The notes beneath the pieces are model-generated. The model searched no databases. It was not told the origin of the DNA and saw only the letters and a program-made list of their open reading frames with translations. Of a DNA stretch of 64,000 nt, positions 27,201-40,211 are shown piece by piece. The DNA is from Linepithema humile. Its lineage: Eukaryota > Arthropoda > Insecta > Hymenoptera > Formicidae. The first letter of the stretch is position 1, and each line of letters starts with the position of its first letter. The DNA lies in NCBI RefSeq assembly GCF_040581485.1, contig NC_090132.1:24811911-24875910 (forward strand). The letters run 5' to 3'. Made by a program: the position numbers and the translations under genes.

Positions 27201-28254
27201 TTCTAATGTACCGGACGACGACGGCATCTCAAGCAGATTATCAGCCGTAAGAAACTTGCAATTTATAAATGATAACATTGTTGCAGCTCTCGTCGAGGGA
27301 CTCGAGATAAATTCTTCAAAAATTCATCAACAGCTGGCTCTTTCAATTTCATCGTATTCGCAAGAAGGTGCGCGCGCGATTCTACGGCGCCGGCGGAAAA
27401 ACCATAAAAGGATTGTGACACTCAGGAGATCGGCGGAGCGTAGCACATAAATCACGAGTTAATTTTTTAAAAAGCACTCGCGGTCGCGATGCACTGCAAA
27501 CGTGCAATTAATCTTGCCTAGTAGGTCGTCTTTGCGCGGAAAAACCGCGTCCACGTATCGTGCGTTGCAAACTGTAGGTATAGCGATACACGTACCAATT
27601 TTAATTTATTCGCTTGTGGATAGTTTTCTAAGAAGCAAAGAGCAAAAGTCAAACCAGTTCAGAATACAATACGCAGAAAGAACACTCTCGCTGCAAGATT
27701 TAAAAATTGTGTCAGACGCAGATCTGAAAATAAATTTTGTTGAACAATCAAAATTTATCAGTAGAGCACTCGAGCACTACTTTTTGCTGCGATACGAAAG
27801 AAGTTTTGAATGTCGACGAAAATTTATTTTTAAATACAATTTTTAAATCTTTCAGCAAAAGTGTTTTTTTCCATGTATCTAATAGAGAACATATGAATTG
27901 CCGATAGTTTCGAGAGTACGAAAAGCGTTTCCAAACAATTCTCGCAATGTCCACGATGCGAAATGAAACGATACATTTTATCCCGCAGATTTAACAAAGT
28001 CGAGCTTTCGATATTCCCTCGAACAAACAGTTTTCTCGCCGCGCGTAAAATTTATTTTTCGCTACATTGTACCGTCACGGATAACCGATTCAATTCAATT
28101 AATCTCGTAATAATGGACGAAGAAGCAATCTACCGACGGCATCGTTCGGCAGCGAACGAAACGCCGGCGTGCAGCTGCGACGCCGGTCACCGCGCGATAA
28201 GGTACGATCAATTCGCCGATCGATCGGCAATAAACAACAGAATGATCGACTTAC
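24206..28254. other. Region downstream of the 28.3-kb first exon; no further exon identified
   Basis: This stretch lies 3' of the minus-strand signal-peptide exon and would be its first intron or beyond. Several open frames cover the GC-rich parts (about 24920-25340 and 25900-26600), but none continues the exon in phase with a good acceptor and a recognisable protein. There is a TA microsatellite near 24618-24632 and a small GGCAC/GTGCC hairpin near 25995-26010. A long pyrimidine tract ending in CAG at about 26775-26805 looks like a plus-strand splice acceptor but leads into no useful frame. Confidence 0.4.
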
Positions 28255-28303
28255 CGATGATGCAGCAGACGAGCAGCAGGACCATTACTCGTAACGACCT
28301 CAT
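28255..28303 (-). CDS. First coding exon of a secreted-protein gene (signal peptide)
   Basis: Read on the minus strand from 28303, the exon encodes MRSLRVMVLLLVCCIIG, with the last codon split after its first base by a perfect GTAAGT donor. The peptide is a classic secretory signal: a basic n-region with two arginines, then an uninterrupted hydrophobic core of about ten residues. The start codon has a strong context (GACACC before ATG). Reading on into the intron reaches a stop 15 codons later, so splicing is needed. A first exon holding little more than the signal peptide, in phase 1, is common in insect neuropeptide, cuticle and other secreted-protein genes. The mature protein lies in exons to the left that I could not identify, so no product is named. 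Overlapping frames on the other strand are taken as shadows. Confidence 0.6.
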
Positions 28304-28363
28304 GGTGTCTTCCTCGCTCGGAATCACGCGCGCGCCCAATACACACAACACGTACATTCGACT
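28304..28363 (-). promoter_or_regulatory. Predicted 5' leader and initiator of the signal-peptide gene
   Basis: On the minus strand a TCAGTC motif (28365-28360) matches the arthropod initiator consensus TCAGT, with the predicted +1 A at 28363. That would give a 60-base leader before the start codon at 28303. Upstream there is no good TATA box at -31 (only a TTATGA about 26 bases upstream), but a CRE-like TGACGTGACG lies at about 28376-28385. The start site is predicted from sequence alone. Confidence 0.35.
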
Positions 28364-28365
28364 GA

Positions 28366-31300
28366 ACTTTTCCTCTCGTCACGTCATAACCGGTGTCTGG
28401 AGACGGAGTCGTATATGGTGGCCTTCTCTTTCTCTTTCTTTCTCCTCCGCTTCGTAGGTCTCTCAATAAACTTTCATTATACGATTGCCACGCTGTCGAC
28501 GACGGCGAGGTATTTAACGTTCCCTCGTACCGGCGCGCCGTGTATACACAAAAGCAAATGTATGTACACTGTCTTCCTCCCGTTCGTTCGGGCACTTTTC
28601 TTTCTCTCCGTCTTTCTTTCTAACGCGTGCGAGCAATTACGATGCACTGTCGCGACGACGAGGAACGTCGCGTTGACAAAAGCGCAGACACAATATCGAT
28701 ATAATGTGCTCGTTACGTTGTTACGAGTCTATTTTCCTCGCGCTGCCGACACGCGATGCTAATTATGCGAGTCGCTGATTGCAAGTTCACGCACTTGTCG
28801 ACGATCGAAACCTTCGTCGCGGGCAAATGGAGGATGTCCTCGATTCGCATCAATGCATGTGACATTCAAAATGTTTCTTTCCTTTTTTTATTCTAATCTC
28901 GTTTCAATTTCTTCAACGTCTAGTAATCTGGCTCGTTCGCGAAGGCATTCGTTCTGTAAACAACGTCGAGATCGAGACTGCGCAAACAAATCACAATGTT
29001 AAGGAGGCGAGAGGGAAGGGGCAGCTACTGCTTTCAAAAGCGCGTGCAAAGAGGTGACCTTCCTCCTCCGTTTAACAATGCGAGACAGCTCGCGACTAAT
29101 TATGCGTCTCCTTCGACGGCGAGACTAGCATTAATGACCTACCGCCGTCAGAACTCGCTTGTCGCTACACTCGGCCGGACGATAATCGCTGTGAAGTCGT
29201 GCGAAGTGCTGCATTCGTTACTTTCAGTTCGTTAGCCAGCCACGAGACTCGTCGTTCGAGAGACAGAGAGGGAGGGGATCTTTGTCGCGCGAACAATCGG
29301 AAAGTCCGGAACGACTTCCGGTATATATTAGCTGTTCAGCAGTGATTAACGTGCGGTGGTCCTCTATTGTCTCTGCAGATGACGATAAAGAGCGCGCGCG
29401 CGCGCGCGACGCTTCCTCTGTTGATCGCGGGTGATCGTCCGCTTTCCTCTACCAGGAATTAAAAGACACGCTTCTCGGCGGAAGATCTTAACGAACGAAA
29501 TTATCGCGCGGCGCCGCTAATTAAGATACTCGGTGGCCAGTAGTGTCGTTCGGCGCAGACTGAATTCGCCGATCTTTCTCCTTCCGACGCGGCGGCTCGT
29601 GCGTCTCCGTCTCTTTTCCCCTCGCGCGTCTACTCGTCCCTCTCCGTTTTCCCCCTCCTCCTTGCCGGCTCTTACCGCACGACCGGCTGGCTCCTCTTCT
29701 GTTTGGTATCCAGCGTTGTTGTTGCCTAACAAAGTTGGAGCACAGTCTGATAAATAGACGCGCCGGGAGTACCTTACGTGGGCGTCGATATTGCCGGTGC
29801 CTGAGTTACAAGGTTGCGGAAGCGCCCGATTACGACGACCCCAGAACTCACGGAACTACGATCGCTATCTTGAAATTGAGAACTACTCCGCCGTTGTTCG
29901 AGAGATCGCAAATTCTGCATTAGCTACGTGCCCTCCTCGTATCGCATTACAGCCGTGGAGTGTTCAAGCAAATCACGAATGATTCATTACGTTTATGCCG
30001 ACTCGTTACACGAAAGATATTCCAAAGATATCGGTTCTACGATTACCCGCAATTAAGAAGCTTCTAAGAAGAGATGATATCGAGATTTCTGCATTACGCA
30101 TTGCTTCATTATTCCCCTTCCACTTAAAACATTACATCATGTAATTATTTCATTTAATTTTTCTGAAGCCAGATATCATGTTTCTAATAATAATAAAAAT
30201 TTATACGAAGCTATTTTTTACGACTTGGAGAGTTCACTGAATAAATTGAAAAACACGTTATTTAGCATTTCATGTTATCTTGGCGTATAAATATTTCGGT
30301 ATCGGTTTTTTTTTTTTCGCCGTGCACGATTGCCGTTAAAAACTCTACGCGGAAGTCCCAGTGCTCTTCACGCAACCAATCGGCCGACTGGCCAGAGGTG
30401 AAAGATCGATCCTTTTATGGACATCGCGTTCATGCACGACGATCGAATACAGTTTCTGCTATTCATCGTAAGCAAAGCGGGCCTGCCTACAATACGCTTT
30501 ATGATGCCAGATAGGCCGCGCCGCACGGACTTGATTTAATCCGCGATACACGACAATCGTGACGAAAGGCAGGTCGTATAACGACCCACGATTTGAAACT
30601 TTATCGAGTCGATCAAATATCTCTGTGCGCGCGGATAATCCGCGGAATACGTATGCTGTTACGCATAGGGGGATGTATTTTTTCACTTTTCCGCCATTGA
30701 AAATCCTTAACATATCCGAGATAGCGATATTATCCGTAGGTTTTGCATTACACGGCGGCAGCGACGCGCGACGGAAAAAATTGCAAGCCGCGATATGGAA
30801 GTAATGAATTATTCTGTAAAATTTGCGAATCCGACTACTAGAAATCATTTTAAAGCTCTTTTTTTACACTTTTAACAAAGTAGCCGTTTCATATTAACAT
30901 TTCCAGTATCGAAAATGTTCACGTTAAATGACATAAATCTTTAATGGCCAGAAGCTCGAATACATTCACGTCATATTCACTTGCAATTCCGAGTAAAAGT
31001 ATCTACGTAATCAAGAAAAAGTACGGAAATATTGCGAGAAACGTCTATTCATCGTCCAATTCGAGGGAAACAAAGTTGCGAACAAGTTCCGCCACCAGTC
31101 GCCTCTAGCGTTTCGCGTAAACTCTTTCGCAAAGTTGCTGTAAGAGCTTTTGTGTTCCATGATTAATACGGGACATCCCGCACGTCGTGCTCGACTCGCG
31201 TACGAACGGCTCGTATGCCAATAGATAAATCACCGTAATTATACCTCCGACGCCGGGCCCTATAACGTTATCTCGCGGGAGCCGAGTTGCGCGCCGGGTT

Positions 31301-34300
31301 GCAATCGACCGTGGAATCTAAGACGAATTTCTTTGTCGCATTAACGATGGGTCCGCGGCGGGGATAAGCGCACGCGGGTATCGGCTAAAACCTATCTTTA
31401 TATCTGCAGTTTATCTTTATAACTCTTTAAACGTGCCCTATCGCGCGGAACGATGGACGCCAGTCAAAAGTAAACGTCCGGCTTGTGATTCAGGTGCACC
31501 TTTCGAGCGCCTTATCGCGCAAAACACTTGAAATTGGGTCGCGTATATCAATCCGCGTACAAGGGCGGACCGTGAAAAATTCCTCGAATTATTTACGATC
31601 GCCGACAGGTTGATGCACCTTGCGAGAAGTTGAACGACGACGGAGACAGATCCTGTTACCGCGTCAGCGAACGATCGATAGTGAAAGCACTCTAGGCACG
31701 TTAATGCTTATTAACATATTGATGGCTTTTATCGCGGATTTTACGACATTTAAATGTCGGTGAATAATTGCCGACGAATAGGAATACGAAATATGCAGGT
31801 GTTTTTCTTCAGACAGGAGACACACTTTCATCAAAGCGATTAATTCAGGTTTGCGAAGCTGAAATGTGAATTTTTATAAAACTTATGCGGCATTTGATTA
31901 TCCACACAATTTCACCACATTTGTCTATAAATAATTTATCTACTTTGCAGAAAAAAGTCACGCGCACAAACAAATATTTAAAAATAAAAACATATATTTG
32001 TGCTCGTGACAAAATTTTATCCAATTTTTTGTGGACAAAAAAATTATGTATGGACAAATCTGGAAAATTATAACAATCAAATGCTGCATGAAGGATTTAT
32101 AAAAATTCGCATTTTGAAGTGCAAGCTTTTTTCAGATTTGATTAATTCACAATAGTGCCACAGCCGTGACTTGTTCTATTATTGGTCTTATGCAGCAATT
32201 TTGTTTCATGCAATAAAGACGCATTCAAAAGATGACGGCACACATCAGTGCAAACAACGGACGCGGTATGTCGAAAAGAAATTAATGCCCATACGTTAAT
32301 TCGTGGAACGAATGTGGGTGAGACAACACAACGCGCCTTATATCAACCTGACAGACGCATACTGACGACACACTTACTACATCACGACATTTTTGAAACG
32401 ACCTCTACAAACACCTGTAAGTGCGCCAGCAGATGCACCGCGCAAGGTCATTAATCAACTATGCAGTCGACTCTTCAAACCGCAATGCAAATTAGTCAGC
32501 GTCCGTTCGCGTTTCGCGGCAACGAGGTGGCCATGGACGCGATGGCCTGGAAAAAAGAAATCAATCAATTTCCCGATCTGACGAAATTTCGAAAGTATCG
32601 GACAGCCTTAATTATCTCGATATTTCGCGACTCAAGTTCACATCATTCCCAGCTTCATTTGTGCTTAATTATTTTACAGACCGTTCGATTAATAACGTTT
32701 GAAGAAATTAGTCCAGTAAAAATTCGCCTAGTAACGTTTAGTGCAATTAGTTTTAGTAAAACTGCTCGGTTTGCAGTTTAGTTATTATTTAAAAAACAGA
32801 CTATTCAATTAACCGGATTGACGCTAAGAAATATTCGACGCGAGTAACGCTCCCGTTTCCCAGGCGGCACCGCTATCCATTCATTCCGTCAACAGATTGT
32901 TCATGATGACTTGAAACGTTAAACGCCGCGAACTTCTGCGGGAGAACCACACGACAATTACTACTTCGGTTGCAGCCGCGGAGCGGAAGTCTCGAAGTCT
33001 AGCGAGGAAGTCGAAGAGCGAGTACGCGCGCAGTACGCCGCGACACGTCCAACTGTTTCGAAATTCGTCGAGTTTCCGGCTGAGTTTCCATGCCGGGGGT
33101 GGAGACAGCCATTAGACGGGGCGGATCCGGTGTGTATGTTCTAGAGAGCTCCTCCACACACGAAGATCCGTAACAGATCGTTCGTTGTTGTCCCGGCAAG
33201 ATACCGGTGTACGTGCGTCCGTTCAGCATCTCGAGATTAGAGACGACCGCACGTTACCTGCACGCTCGTATCGGCATTCTGAGGAAAATCGACGGTTTAC
33301 GATCGGCGCTCACCGTCTGCTATTGTAACGACAGAATTCTTACGTCGAGAAAGTCGCACTTGATCGAATATGATTAGTGCTTTCAGAAAAAGAGTGACAA
33401 GAATTCATAAAAATAAATTGAGTAAAATTTTATATAGATAATAAATAAAAATGGATAGCGGTGACGTCTAAAAATAAATATTTTAAAGTACAAAAATATA
33501 TTTTATGATAAAAAGAAATGGTCAATCGAGTCGCAGAACATGATTTACTTTATACTTCGAGACAAATATCTTTGTTTCTGTTTTGCGCAGGAAGCGATGC
33601 TTCTACTTTCGTTCGCGACCCAACAGCATCCCAGAAAAAACCTAATAGTGGGCTCCATTCGAGAACGTGTCGTGTTTCGTTGGGAGACCAACAGGAGGTC
33701 GTAAATTTCGAAAAAAGCGGAACGAGTCGCCAGGGTCCAAATATCATGCTGCCGTGCGTGTGGAAATTTATTCCCGTGGGAAAATTATTGAAACGCGCCG
33801 TCGGCTGTCACGCATATCACTGACGCGCCGTCCACGCTTTTATAAGACCCGTCGCGCGCAATATATCTCTCGGGACGCACGCAAGAAAGTTGCAGCCCGC
33901 AGTCTCCCTCTCATTGCACGCCTCCTTTGCGTATTTTCGTCTCTTCTACATTGTCGCGTGAAAGCCTCCCGTACGTGTGTGTGCTCTCGTTTTCTCCCTT
34001 TCAGGAATATTTCGAGCGATAAATATCAATTTATCTTCGCCATATCAAGCGCTCCAAAGATTGCACAAGGCTGCAATATGTCGCCTGTTATGTGCAGAAG
34101 ACTGAATGTATTCGTTACGCGAGCATATTTATTCGAAAAAAATATTGCACACAATACGGGCAAACAGCGCTTAACGCTGTCCATTAACAATATTACATTG
34201 GCGATGTGGCTTTCGTGTAAAAAATTTTTTTAATTAAATATTGAACAACTTTATGGACATTATAGATTCGGCCGACATCGATTCCATTCTGTGGAAGTTA

Positions 34301-34664
34301 AATAAGTTCTGATTCATCCAATTGTGTATTTATACAATGATCCACCAAAAAAGGGGCTTTACATTTATCGTATTAAAACACATCTAATGTTTCAATCATG
34401 TATTGAGTACGGAATTTTATTATATCGCATCAACACACAATAGCTATTCGAATGCGCAATCTTTGACAAACAGATTTAATGGATGGAAATAAAACTAAAA
34501 AATTGCAAAACCATTAATATCTCGTTGCTTTAGAAGCACTTTTGCTAACACTGCAAAAAATGACTCATAAAAAATCGACAACAAACAAAATTTATATTTT
34601 ATTTTTTGTTCAAATACACGTGGCCGAGAACAACTTTTTAATTATTGCTGATAATTATTCAAGA

Positions 34665-34667
<3 letters not shown>
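28366..34667. other. Gene-free region with several CpG islands
   Basis: No gene is supported. CpG-rich islands lie at 28380-28780, 28980-29760, 31170-31700 and 32990-33310. A perfect CG alternation of about 18 bases lies near 29392-29410. The plus-strand open frame at 33667-34233 (188 codons) has a good splice-acceptor-like pyrimidine tract with CAG at 33980-34004 inside it, but the translated sequence shows no domain. 30000-30300 and 30850-31000 are AT-rich. The leftmost part would be upstream of the minus-strand signal-peptide gene. Confidence 0.45.

Positions 34668-34695
<28 letters not shown>
34668..34695. repeat. (GA)14 microsatellite
   Basis: Uninterrupted GA tract of 28 bp. GA tracts of this kind are potential GAGA-factor sites in insects; no promoter is evident next to it. 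Confidence 0.95.
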
Positions 34696-36277
34696 CTCCA
34701 GCTATTTTACAGTTTTTTAAAAATAAAAAGAATATACACGAATGTCCGAATTTTCTATTTTTACTTAGAATCCGGAAGTAAGAAGAAGAGCAATAAGACT
34801 CCTTGAGCGTCAAAAATACACATCGCCGTCTATTTTTGCTCCCGATCGTATTTATGATCCGTAACAGATGGACGCGCGATTCCGCGTACACGTAATCCGG
34901 TCATCTTGTAGAGCACGCCTGGCGTGCAGTAATTTTATCGAAAAAAAAACAGTAGTTTTTGCGCGCGCGTACATAGCCAAGAGGCATTCGAAATGAAGTA
35001 AACGAACGTTGAGGCCACCTAGTCGGGCGCCCGGTTCGCTGACATCACCACCCGTATTACATTAGCCTACGTAAACGCTCTGCACGAATGCACTCGCGTA
35101 CACTTGTATATACGCGCCGCAACATCGCACGCAACATCGCACGATCACGCGAGTACGCGCGCGCGCACGCATTTTTACCGCGGCGCGACTCGCTTTGTGT
35201 CGCGACAGGGAGAATCGAAAGCAGGGAAAAAAAGTGCGAACGGAGGATCTTTCTCTTTCTCTCTCGCCAATACTCTTCCCCCGGACTTTCTGTCCGCTGC
35301 AAAAAGACAGCGTGCTCGCGCGCGAGTCGTTAAACTCCGCCGACAAGCCCGAGACCGAGATAAGAGGGAATCGACAACGAGCTGTTCCTGGCGTGTCCGC
35401 GGCATGCGAATCCTATTTCCGACGGGCAAGCGCGCCGGTCGCCTACGTTGCGTCGGCACGAGTCAATTTGCACAGCCAACAAGCGCGACTGTAAAAAATT
35501 AACTCGCACGTGTAAAATCGACAAATCCCGACGGTACATCGGGACAGACGTTGTTCTTGTCGCTGCACAATGTCATCTGTGGTTAGCGCTTTGTGTACGG
35601 AATATTTGCGAATGTTGCATGCGACACGCGAAGTGCGGGACAGGTTCTTCTCGGGGAGTTATTTATAAATCAAATAAAAAAGAAAAAAAAAGATTACGTT
35701 CAACAAGAAAGTAAAAAATTGTGCAATTTTTTATCGTATCGTAAATATCGCCCAATACGTGCGAACGATAAAGATAAGCGAAACATTGCCTCGAAAGTTA
35801 CAACTTCGACGAACGACACGATGTACTCGCTAACGATGTACAGCCTCGGGCTGTAATATCATCGAAGGGTAAAGGGCGCATCAATTCTCTTAAACCAAAT
35901 ATTATTCCGAGTACGATCGCCTCGCGCGTTGCAATTTACAAACAAATTGACCGTGCGAGGGTCCGGCGCGCGGCAACTGAGGGAGTGCGGCAGCTTATCC
36001 GGATGATTCATAATAAAAGAGAAGAGAGAAGAAGCGAAATCAAGATTGTACGCTATCAATTCTCGGAGGAGTGGGAGATACCCTTCCGGGACGAGTGCAG
36101 TAGATGTTGTTCTCGCTCGTTCGCTCGCTCGCTAAGCGCATTGCGCTAGGATGGGTGTCTAAGCACGTCCGCTAAACAGCTAGATACGTTCGCTAGATAG
36201 GAGATACTTATGGCACTTGGGGGTATGAACTCGTGACCGTCGGGACTGCAGGATACAGTCCCGACGCCCTCTCTTAC

Positions 36278-36407
36278 CGCCTCGGGAGTGGATATAACCT
36301 GCGATATAACGGGTATCCGTCTCGGCAGAACGGCGGTAGGGACGGAAGCAATCGCTAGAATTGCATTCTACACGAGCAGAATCATCTCCGTCGTCTTTAG
36401 AAGACAA
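36278..36407 (-). CDS. Possible first coding exon, unassigned
   Basis: A minus-strand frame starts MSSKDDGDDSARVECNSSDC at 36407 and reaches a GTAAGA donor after 43 codons plus one base (exon end at 36278). The peptide is polar and acidic at its start, then basic (RPYRRS). It has no recognisable domain. The donor agrees with consensus (GGCG before GTAAGA), but such donors occur by chance about once per kilobase per strand, and no initiator was found upstream. It is recorded because composition and splice site agree. Confidence 0.18.
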
Positions 36408-38697
36408 TGTTGAACCGTCCGATCAAATGGCGATTTATTTTCTTCCCGATCCCAAATACCTCGTTCTCGTTTCGAAAAAAATGGAATTAGAAAGCGATAT
36501 CTTCCGCGCGGAATCCATGTTAAATTTAATTAATATTATTCTATCGTTCGGTCGTAAGTAGGATTTTGAAACGATACAACGCGCCGCAAAATGTTTCGCC
36601 GTCGCGATAAAGCGACGTGGAAATTGCCGCAAACGTTACGCTCGTTGTTTAGGATTCGCATAGCCCTCGCTCTGCGCGTGTAAACCGCGAAATAAATTCC
36701 GACTACACCCGGCGGATTATATAAGATATTCATCCGTATGAATTTATACCGCGCCAGTAACACTTCGCGCGGTATCATCTTGCCTTTACCGAGAGCTTGT
36801 AAGATACGACCGCCCGCCTCTCACGAAGCCGGTAAAGTGTATTCCGCGATACAACGGACACCCTCCAAACCCTCCTTTAGCGCTCACCTCACCCTCGTTT
36901 CTCGCGCGCAAGAGAATTTCTTAGAGAATAACGACGCGCGGTTGCACCGTGAAAGCCAAACGGGTCTCTCCCGCATCACTGATCACGCTTCATTGAATTT
37001 TGATTGTGCTTCTGCGGCGGTAGCGCCGCAGTCACACACGATGACAGGCTCGAGCGCTAATTGGAAATTTAGATAATCGCATTTACATGGGTATAGATCG
37101 GTATCTTACCCGGTCGACACGATCGCGAAGTCTCGACGGGGATTAAGCGACCTCGTTACGCGGCGGAGATACACTCTACGGCCCGTCCTGAAGTATCACG
37201 AAGCGACGAGCGGATATGCACTATCCAGAACGATCACGAATGTGACCTTTAGGAAACACCGTTTCGCCAGCTAAGTAGACTGCGGCATACTTCGTATCCT
37301 CGCAATTTGCATGGTAAATATACTTCAATATTTGGCAATTATGCGGGGGTCAACAAATGGCTTTACAAAATTGAATTCAGCCTAGGATTGAATTAAACGT
37401 GAAATTAATTTAAAATTTAATTTTTAATTAATAAAGAAATGTTTGCTCTTATTTTTTCTGCATTTATCAATTTCTTTTCGTTCCCCAAACTCAGGCAATA
37501 AAGCATTCATGGAATACTGGCATGGAATTTGAGACTACTATCGATTTATATGAATGGACAGATTGTGTCGACCTTCATTAACAACGATTAATGACACCTC
37601 ATCCGGAAACCGATGATCAAACCGATGGCTCAAATGCGAATCATTCACGGATGCTTACACTATTTCCTTTCATTGATCATTAATTCAAATTCGATTGAAT
37701 TTTCATCGTAAAAAACGTTATTGAGTAATATGACAAGGTACATCGGTACAGTAATTGGAGTTACGCAAAATTTTAAACTTTTGACCAATCTTAATAAAAA
37801 GTATATCTTCAGATACACCATCGAATATTTCACGAATATGCAACTACATGATTTCTTTTCAACTAATTCCTCAAATTTCATTCTCGTAATAATTTTGAAT
37901 GATATAGCTAAATATAAATTTTTCTCAATAATATATTCATAATAATAATTCAATAATAATTGTCTACATATATATATAATTTTTTAATCACGGCACAATC
38001 TTTAATATATGATAACAGAGCAACATATTTTCTTTCTAAAATAAAGCCGGATTTTAACCTTCTACATTGCGCGTATCAAAGAGGAAGCTATTTTCACGGA
38101 AGCGCTCGAAAAGTGCAAGAACAGCGTGAATTTTTCACGAACTTTCGGAGCGCGAGGCCGCAGCGGTAAATCGCCGTTCCTATTCGATATGCGCAGAGAG
38201 ACTGCAGCAGTGGTAGGGGGAAATGCATATGCACTTAACGTTAATCGAGTCAGTCTTTCCGATTGCGAGCTACCGCGCCGCACGAACGAGCCGTGGAATC
38301 GTTTGTCGTTTTCGATGAGTCGACGATTAGCCATCACGCGCGTTCGCGAATCTTGGCAAATCGAAATAGACACATTGATTCACCGCCGATGATGACCTCG
38401 TCGATTAAAGTTATCGTCCCGATATCCTGCTTCGTCCTGAGAATCCTCGCGCGATCGTTGGCCTATGTGAGTGAACGGCTCGAAGTCCGCTCGAACGATC
38501 GAAGCGATCGACATTCTCTCGCTTCGGCGAATTGATCGACCCGGCGAAACCGCGTGTCCTTGAGCTCTTATAGCGCACAACGCGACGCATTAATTGATCG
38601 CAATTACCCACTCGGTCGGGATCGAGATCAGAATACGAATCGTAGAGACGATATAAAAATTTCGCATAGCTGGATGGCGCGCTTCTCTCCTTCTATA

Positions 38698-38716
38698 TTT
38701 TTTTTTTTTTTTTTTT
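38698..38716. repeat. Poly(T) tract, 19 T
   Basis: Run of 19 T. On the minus strand it reads as a poly(A) tract. No retroelement sequence was recognised upstream of it. Confidence 0.9.
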
Positions 38717-39842
38717 ACGATAATGAACATCGGAAAAGATAAAAGCAATCGTGCTGTAGCGACAAGCGACATTACTAACATTGCTGTTACGTTGTTTCAA
38801 TGCTTGAACTATCATGCTGCAGTATATAAATTTCATTACGAAAATGAGTCTGCAAATTCGCGATATAACATTTCGCATAGCAACGAAATTAATTCAATGT
38901 ATTTGATAATATTGCGGCACTGCACCACATCTCTAGCGCCGAAAAAGAGAAATTATCAAGCGTGTATCTGATAGTGAAATGTTAAATTCGATATATTAAA
39001 TTTTCGGCATGCCACAGGCGGTACGCGGCCAATAGACGAGACTCTCGCGCTATTTCGGCTGCTATTTCGTAATCCATTGGCAGTATACTAGGCAATTTCG
39101 CTATTTTATTTCAAATTTTGAAACACAATGTCATTCTTGTAATTTTCAATTCGGCGAAGCGTATTTTCGGCGTTTTCAATTGCACGGGTAATCGAAAAAT
39201 AACACAAAACTTTTCGCCGAAGTTGCGTGCGAAAAAAAAGAGATAATCGCCGGGGGATCTACTATAGCGCTGCGTATTAATACGATACTTCGTTTTCAAC
39301 AATAACTGATAAGCTGCGCATAACTCCGATGCATCGCTATCAGTGGCGCCGCGATAACAGCTAACGGGTAAGCTAAACCGATGAGATACATCATACAAAG
39401 CGTATGATGCTATTAGCGGTTCGTATCGAAGAGAGCCACGCATCATCGCGCGGCTGACCGCGAGTGTATAATCAACTTTCCCCGAATTTCATTAACGTTC
39501 AAATGAAGAAATATAAAGACAAAAGGAGAAAAAGAGAGCATACTATATATAAGAGTTGCAAAAAGCCGATAATATAATAAATTACACCGCACGGCAACAT
39601 TACCGTCGCTCGCGACAAGCGTTAGAGGCGCGTCGCTAAAAGGTGAAAAGCCGGGATATTCGACGCGAAGATCGCGCATTCGTCTTAATCAAAGAGAAAT
39701 ATTAGGTGCATTCTACTTATTTCGCGCGAGAGGGGATGAAAAGTGTCAGCCACTCGCTGGCTGAAAGAAGCGAACGATAGGGAAGGGGGAGGAGGCAGAG
39801 ACAGGGGAACCGGAGAAAGGAAAAAGGAAGGAAGCGAGAGAA

Positions 39843-40211
39843 ATGGAATGCACTCGAGCGCGAAGATTCTTCCTCGTCCGCGTTATCGGGCATGACGTCG
39901 TTGAAATAAATCTTGGGACCCGCGACGTTCTTTTCCACGACACATCGTCATCCGGCCTGTCTCGACTTGCCGCGAAAGTATGTTATGCGCCAGCAAAAAA
40001 CGAAACTAATTTCGCTGTTCGAATACACGAGGGACTCGGGCATGAGTCTCTTATCGAGGAGGGAAACGGGATTATCGCCGAAGTGGATCAAAGAATTTCA
40101 GACATGCAAATATTTCCAGCGGAAATGTCGCGAATGGGAATTCTCATCGAACGAAATATGTTAATAAATGAAAAATTTTATAGCTCATTTAGCATTGTAC
40201 CACATATATAA
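39843..40211 (+). CDS. Unassigned 122-codon open frame
   Basis: The frame starts MECTRARRFFLVRVIGHDVV after a purine-rich leader and ends with TAA at 40211. Its composition is balanced (acidic, basic and hydrophobic residues well mixed, few low-complexity runs), and the codons favour G/C at third positions in the first two thirds. That is more protein-like than most open frames in this window. I recognise no family, see no signal peptide or membrane segment, and found no promoter or splice partner. A GTATGT lies within it, so it may instead be part of an exon. It could also be a chance frame. Confidence 0.22.
   Translation: MECTRARRFFLVRVIGHDVVEINLGTRDVLFHDTSSSGLSRLAAKVCYAPAKNETNFAVRIHEGLGHESLIEEGNGIIAEVDQRISDMQIFPAEMSRMGILIERNMLINEKFYSSFSIVPHI

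Larger units (their letters stand above)
34696..39842. other. Gene-poor region
   Basis: GC islands at about 34960-35560, 35860-36420, 36560-37280 and 38120-38660 are separated by AT-rich DNA (37300-38050 and 38780-39000). A short 12-bp tandem pair (CGCAACATCGCA) lies at 35118-35141. Besides the low-confidence exon candidate at 36407-36278, no coding sequence is supported. A plus-strand frame at about 38389-38466 encoding a partly hydrophobic peptide runs into GTGAGT, but two arginines interrupt the hydrophobic part and I do not call it. Confidence 0.45.

Noticed and set aside
33815..33846. Minus-strand TATAAAAG followed by TCAGT near 33820
   Set aside because: The spacing from TATA to the initiator A is only about 24 bases, shorter than the usual 30-33, and no coding start follows convincingly.
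33667..34233. 188-codon plus-strand open frame, the longest in the window
   Set aside because: No recognisable domain, arginine- and serine-rich from CpG-rich DNA, crosses a strong splice-acceptor-like sequence, and has no promoter or conserved motif.
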